Source: Daphnia pulex
Taxonomy: Eukaryota; Arthropoda; Branchiopoda; Diplostraca; Daphniidae
Direction of reading: 5' to 3'
NCBI RefSeq assembly: GCF_021134715.1
Contig: NC_060028.1
Location: 1,634,501-1,698,500, forward strand
DNA length: 64,000 nt
Below the pieces are notes generated by a model, which saw only the letters and a list, made by a program, of their open reading frames with translations, searched no databases and was not told the origin of the DNA. This document shows positions 58,369-64,000 of this stretch, piece by piece; the stretch's first letter is position 1, and each line of letters starts with the position of its first letter. A program made the translations under genes and the position numbers.

Positions 58369-59420
58369 CATTTTCGTGTTACGATTCAACATTAAAACCT
58401 TCAAGGTATTGAATATTCCATTACACAATAGGATTTCAAAAGTTATTCATGTTTGAAAATCTTTTTTCATCATTTTTTGTTTAAATTTTCGTGTTACGAT
58501 TTCAATACTTTCGGAGTATGCCACGGTCGAAATCCACGTTACCTAAACAAAAATTCAACTTTAAAACCTTCAGGGGAGTGTCCAATATACGTAGAGGGGT
58601 AAATATTCAATTACCCAATAGGATTTCAAAAGTTATTCATGTTTGAAAATCTGTTTTCATCATTTTTTGTTTAAATTTTCGTTTTACGATTTCAATACTT
58701 TCGGAGTGTGCCACGATCGAAATCCACGTTACCTAAACGAAAACTTAACTTAAAAATCTTCAGGGGATTGTCCATAATACGTAGAGGGGCAAATATTCCA
58801 TTACCCGATAGGATTTCAAAAGTTATTCATGGTTGAAAAACTGCTTTCATCATTTTTTGTTGACATTTTCGTGTTACGATTTCAAGATTTTCATAGTGTG
58901 CCGCGGTCTAAATCCACGTTACCCAAACGAAAAGTTAATTTAACAATCTTCAGGGGAGTGTCCATAATACGTAGAGGGGCAAATATTCCATTACCCAATA
59001 GGATTTCAAAAGTTATTTATGGTTGAAAATCTACTTCATCATTTTTTGGAGAAATTTTCGTGTTTCGATTTCAATATTTTCATAGTGTGCCATTGTCGAA
59101 ATCCACGTTACCCAAAAACATATTCAACATTAAAACCTTCAAGGTATTGTCTATAATACAGAGAGGGGTAAATATTCAATTACCCAATAGGATTTCAAAA
59201 GTTATCCTTGTTTGAAAATCTTTTTTCATCATTTTTTGTTGAACTTTTCGTGTTACGATTTCAATACTTTCGGAGTGTGCCACGGTCGAAATTCGCGTTA
59301 CCCAAACCGATAATTCAACGGTAAAACCTTTAAGGGAGTGCCCGTAATACGTAGGGGGGTAAATATTCTATTACCCGATTGGATTTCAAAAGTTATTCAT
59401 GGTTGAAAATCAAATTCTCA
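58369..59420. repeat. Satellite A, block 2 (one partial and five full ~190-bp units)
   Basis: GGATTTCAAAAG occurs at 58431, 58621, 58811, 59001, 59190 and 59381, so the unit is 189-191 bp. The first unit lacks its middle. Neighbouring units look more alike than distant ones, as expected from unequal exchange. Confidence 0.92.
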
Positions 59421-60835
59421 AATTTTTTTGGTAGTTCTTCAACACCAATGCAACCTGTCAAATGTAAAAAGTTTTCTCTTATATTTATTGTAAAATAGAA
59501 TATTCTACACTGATTTAACACGAAAAATACCATTACATGTGATAGGAAAGGTCTCCACCACGTTTCGGAAATATTTCAGGCTAAATGTTTGGGACGTTTT
59601 TTTGTTTTTTCTTCAACACCAGTGCAACCTGTCACACATAATGAGTTTTATATTATAATTATTGTAAAATAGAGTATTGTACACTGATTCAACACAAAAA
59701 ATACCATTACATATAATAGGAAAGGTCTCCACCACGATTTGGAAATATTTCAGGCTAGATGTTAGCAACGTTTTTTTGGTATTTCTTCAACACCAATGCA
59801 ACCTGTAACATGTTATGAGTTTTCTCTTATAATAATTGTAAACTAGAGTATTCTACACTGATTAAACACGAAAAATACCATTACATGTGATAGGAAAGGT
59901 CTCCACCACGATTAGGAAATATTTCATGCTAGATGTTTGGGACGTTTTTTTGTTTTTTCTTCAAAACCAGTGCAACCTGTCACATATAATGAGTTTTATA
60001 TTACAATTATTGTAAAATAGAGTATTGTACACTGATTCAGCACGAAAAATACTATTATATGTGATAGAAAAGGTCTCCACCATGATTTTGAAATATTTCA
60101 GGCTAGATGTTTGGAACGTTTTTTTGTTTTTTCTTGAAACAAGTGCAACCTTTCACATATAATGAGTTTTCTCTTATAATTATTGTAAAAAAGAGTATTC
60201 TACACTGATTCAACAAGAAAAATACCATTATATGTTAAAGGAAAGGTCTCTATCGCGATTTGTAAATATTTCGAGCTAGATGTTTGGAACGTTTTTTTGT
60301 TTTTTCTTTAACACCAGTGCAACCTGTCACATAAAATGAGTTTTCTCTTATAATTATTGTAAAATAGAGTATTCTACACTGATTCAATACGAAAAATACA
60401 ATTACATGTGATAGGAAAGGTCTCCACCACCTTTTTTTGGAAATATTTCAGGCTAGATGTTTGGGGCGTTTTTTTGTATTTCTTCAACAAAAATGCAACC
60501 TGTCACATGGAATTAGTTTTTTCTCTTATAATTATTGTAAAATAGAGTATTCTACACTGATTCAACACGAAAAATACCATTGCATGTGATAGGAAAGGTC
60601 TCCTCCATGATTTGGAAATATTTCAGTTTAGATGTTTAGGACGTTTCTTTGGTATTTCTTCAACACCAATGCAACCTGTCACATGTAATGAGTTTTCTCT
60701 TATAATTATTGTAAAATAGAGTATTCTACACTGATTAAACACGAAAAATACCATTACATGTGATAGGAAAGGTCTCCACCACGATTAGGAAATATTTCAT
60801 GCTAGATGTTTGGGACGTTTTTTTGTTATTTCTTC
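59421..60835. repeat. Satellite C (~175-bp units, about 8 copies)
   Basis: GCAACCT occurs at 59450, 59624, 59799, 59972, 60144, 60319, 60495 and 60671 (spacing 172-176 bp). Unit marks are TTCTTCAACACCA, ATAATTATTGTAAAATAGAG, ACACTGATTCAACACGAAAA, GATAGGAAAGGTCTCCACCA and AAATATTTCAGGCTAGATG. Confidence 0.93.
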
Positions 60836-61640
60836 AAACTTTATTTCTATTTCTTTTCCTTCATGCATGTCTTAATAGATTCATTGATTTTAAAGACTTG
60901 AAATAGTGTATTGGACATCGATTAACATATCCTGTAACAGAAAAACCCTTGAAATTTGTAAAACAATTAGAATCGTCATTTCAAATTCATTGAAGTGGTG
61001 ATTTTCAGTTCCTGGGAGATTTTCTATCAACCCTTATTTCTATTTCTTTTCCCTCATGCATGTCTTAATAGATTCATTGATTTTAAAGACTTGAAATAGT
61101 GTCTTGAACATCGATTAACATATCCTGTAACAAGGAAACCCTTGAAATTTTTAAAACAATCAGAATCGTCATTTCAAATTCATTGAAGTGGTGATTTTGA
61201 GTTCCTGGAAGATTTCTATCAACCCTTATTTCTATTTATTTTCCCTCATGCATGTCTTAATAGATTCATTGATTTTAAAGACTTGAAATAGTGTATTGGA
61301 CATCGATTAACATATCCTGTAACAAGGAAACCCTTTAAATTTGTAAAACCATCAGAATCGTCATTTCAAATTCATTGAAGTTGTGATTTTCAGTTCCTGG
61401 AAGATTTTCTATCAATCATTATATCTATTTCTTTTCCTTAATGCATGTATTAAAAGATTTATTGATTTTAAAGACTTTCACAACGAAGACTAAACTAAAG
61501 ACTAAACTAAAGACAAAGACTGTAACACTTTCCTACAATCAGACAGACAATCAGAATGGTCATTTCAAATTCATTGAAGTGGTGATTTTCAGTTCCTGGA
61601 AGATTTTCTATCAAACCTTCTTTCTATAGACTTAGATTTC
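60836..61640. repeat. Satellite B' (~193-bp units, about 4 copies)
   Basis: CATGCATGT occurs near 60862, 61055, 61248 and 61441, exactly 193 bp apart. Marks are TTAATAGATTCATTGATTTT, ATTGGACATCGATTAACATA, CATTTCAAATTCATTGAAGT and AGTTCCTGG. The order of marks parallels satellite B, so the two share ancestry. The last unit holds a small insertion-like tandem (61485-61545). Confidence 0.92.
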
Positions 61641-64000
61641 ATTTTGGTGTTGAGCACTAGGCCTGTGGTGTGACCGTAAAGTATTGAAATCAAAAAAATT
61701 ATTGCAGAAAAAAATTCAAATGCTCTTTACTTTTGAAATTTATATTGGTGATTGAATATTTGGGACCTAGATAATGGAAGACATTCCCCAAAACCTTTTG
61801 ATACTTAGTTTTTATTTTGGTGTTGAGTACTTAGCCTGTTATGTGACCGTAAAGTCTTGAAATCACAAAATTGATGGAAGAAAGAACTTCAAATGAACAT
61901 AACTTTTGAAATTTATTTTGGTGTTTGAATATTTGGGACATAGATAAAAAAAGACATTCCCCAGAACCTTTTGAGACTTCGTTTTCATTTTGGTGTTGAG
62001 TACTAAGCCTGTGATGTGACCGTAAAGTCTTGAAATCACAAAATTGATGGCAGAAAGAACTTCAAATGAACATAACTTTTGAAATTTATTTTGGTATTTC
62101 AATATTTTGGACCTAGGTAATAGAGGACATTCCCCTGAACCTTTTGAGACTTAGTTTTCATTTTGGTGTTGAGTACTAAGCCTGTGGTGTGACCGTAAAG
62201 TCTTGAAATCACAAACATTATTGCATAAAAAATTTCAAATGCTCATAACTTTTGAAATTTATTTTGGTGTTTGAATATTTGGGACCTAGATAATAGAAAA
62301 CATTCCTCTGAACCTTTTGAGACTTAGTTTCTATTTTGGTGTCGAGTACTAAGCCTGTGGTGTGACCGTAAAGTCTTGAAATCACAAACATTATTGCAGA
62401 AAAAAAATTCAAATGCTCATAACTTTTGAAATTTATTTTGGTGTTTGAATATTTGGGACCTAGATAATAGAAAAAAAATTCCCCTGAACCATTTGAGACT
62501 CAGATGTTATTTTTGTGTTGAGCACTAGGCTTGTGGTGTGACCGTAAAGTTTTGAAATCACAAAAATTATTGCAGAAAAAAATTCAAATGCTCATAACTT
62601 TTGAAAATTATATATTGGTGTTTGAATATTTGGGATCTAGATAATAGAAGACATTCCCCAGAACATTTTGAGACTTAGTTTTTATTTAGGTAATGAGTAC
62701 TAAGCCTGTTATGTGAGCTTAAAGTCTTAAAATCAAAAAATTATTGCAAAAAAAAAATTCAAATGCTCATAACTTATGAAATTTATTTTGGTGTTTGAAT
62801 ATTTGGGACCTAGATAATAGAAGACATTCTCTAGAACTATTTGAGACTTCGTTTTCATTTTGGTGTTGAGTACTAAGCCTGTGATGTGACCGTAAAGTCT
62901 TGAAATCACAAAAATTATTGCAGAAAAAAATTCAAATGCTCATAACTTTTGAAAATTATATATTGGTGTTTGAATATTTGGGATCTAGATAATAGAAGAC
63001 ATTCCCCAGAACATTTTGAGACTTAGTTTTCATTTTGGTGTTGAGTACTAAGCCGGTGGTGTGACGGTAAAGTATTGAAATCACAAAAATTATTGCAGAA
63101 AAAAATTCAAATGCTCATAACTTTTGAAATTTATTTTGGTGTTTGAAGATTTGAGACCTAGGTAATAGAAGACTTTCCCTTGAACCTTTTGAGACTTAGT
63201 TTTCATTTTGGTGTTGAGTACTAAGCCTGTAGTGTGACCGTAAAGTCTTGAAATCACAAAAATTATTGCAAAAAAAAAACTTCAAATGCACATAACTTTT
63301 GAAATTTATTTTGGTGTTTCAATATTTGAGACCTAGGTAATAGAAGACATTCTTCCGAACCTTTTGAGAATTAGTTTACATTTCGGTGTTGAGTACTAAG
63401 CCTGTGATGTGACCGTAAAGTCTTGAAATCACAAAAATTATGGCAGAAAAAAAATTCAAATGCTCATAACTTTTGAAATTTATTTTTGTGTTTGAATATT
63501 TGAGAAGTAGGTAATAGAAGACATTCCCCTAAACCTTTTGAGACTTAGTTTTTATTTTGGTGTTAAGTACTAAGCCTGTGGTGTGACCGTAAAGGCTTGA
63601 AATCACAAAATTGATGGCAGAAAAAAAATTCAAATGAACATAACTTTTGAAATTTATTTTTGTGTTTCAATATTTTGGACAAAGGTAATAGAGGAAATTT
63701 TTCTGAACCATTTGAGACTCAGATTTTATTTTGGTGTTGAGCACTAGGCTTGTGGTGTGACCGTAAAGTCATGAAATCACAAAAATTATTGCAGAAAAAA
63801 ATTCAAATGCTCATAACTTTTGAAATTTATATTGGTATTTGAATATTTGGGACCTAGATAATAGAAGACATTCCCCAGAACCTTTTGAGACTTAGTTTTA
63901 ATTTTGGTGTTGAGTACTAAGCCTGTGATGTGACCGTAAAGTCTTGAAATCAAAAAATTGTTTGCAGAAAGAACTTCAAATGAACATAACTTTTGAAATT
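61641..64000. repeat. Satellite D (~174-bp units, about 14 copies, runs off the window)
   Basis: GGTGTTGAG or a close variant recurs near 61646, 61819, 61992, 62165, 62338, 62514, 62689, 62862, 63037, 63210, 63385, 63559, 63733 and 63906 (173-176 bp). Marks are AAGCCTGTGGTGTGACCGTA, GTCTTGAAATCACAAA, GCTCATAACTTTTGAAATTT and GGGACCTAGATAATAGAAGA. The array continues past the right edge, so its true length is unknown. Confidence 0.94.

Noticed and set aside
57385-64000. CRISPR-like or minisatellite gene interpretation of the periodic repeats
   Set aside because: Units are contiguous without spacers and carry no conserved open frame; eukaryotic satellite DNA explains them.

Overview
The window looks like nuclear DNA of a branchiopod crustacean, most likely a Daphnia-type water flea. 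The reasons are very short GT-AG introns (mostly 60-150 bp), compact genes, RR-type cuticle proteins with TATA promoters, nose-resistant-to-fluoxetine (NRF) acyltransferases in tandem, and intronless divergent ionotropic receptors (IRs). Species-level assignment is inference.

Layout. 0.7-10.2 kb holds four minus-strand paralogues of a four-TM, CD20/MS4A-like family with identical intron phases. A decayed Vps33A copy lies between the second and third. 11.3-13.7 kb holds a stonustoxin/verrucotoxin-domain family locus that looks disrupted. A tRNA-Asn follows at 14.3 kb. 14.9-24.6 kb holds two tandem NRF-6-like acyltransferase-3 genes with a Tyr-rich cuticle protein between them. 24.9-28.9 kb holds a head-to-head pair of RR-1 cuticle genes, then a tRNA-Lys. 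30-35.7 kb holds an 18-exon CLCA-like gene whose protease and MIDAS motifs both look degenerate. 37.1-40.2 kb holds an unrecognised single-pass membrane protein on the minus strand. 44.7-55.6 kb holds three intronless IR genes.

Between and beyond the IRs the DNA is rich in mobile and repeated sequence: a 1-kb foldback element bounded by TTAA, a 0.7-kb MITE with a TA target duplication inside one half of a tandem duplication (the other half keeps the empty site), another foldback, and a Tc1-like remnant. From 57.4 kb to the end (6.6 kb) the window is tandem satellite DNA of four unit types, 174-193 bp long, arranged A-B-A-C-B'-D and running off the edge.

The genes do not form a pathway. They are mostly small tandem families typical of arthropod accessory repertoires (membrane, cuticle, chemosensory, lipid handling). 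I assembled exons by hand: every splice site listed is GT-AG and phase-consistent, but transcript evidence is not available here. I did not find a clearly new biological system. The best leads are the degenerate CLCA motifs, the CD20-like array, the naturally preserved empty site of the TA-flanked MITE, and the composite satellite field.
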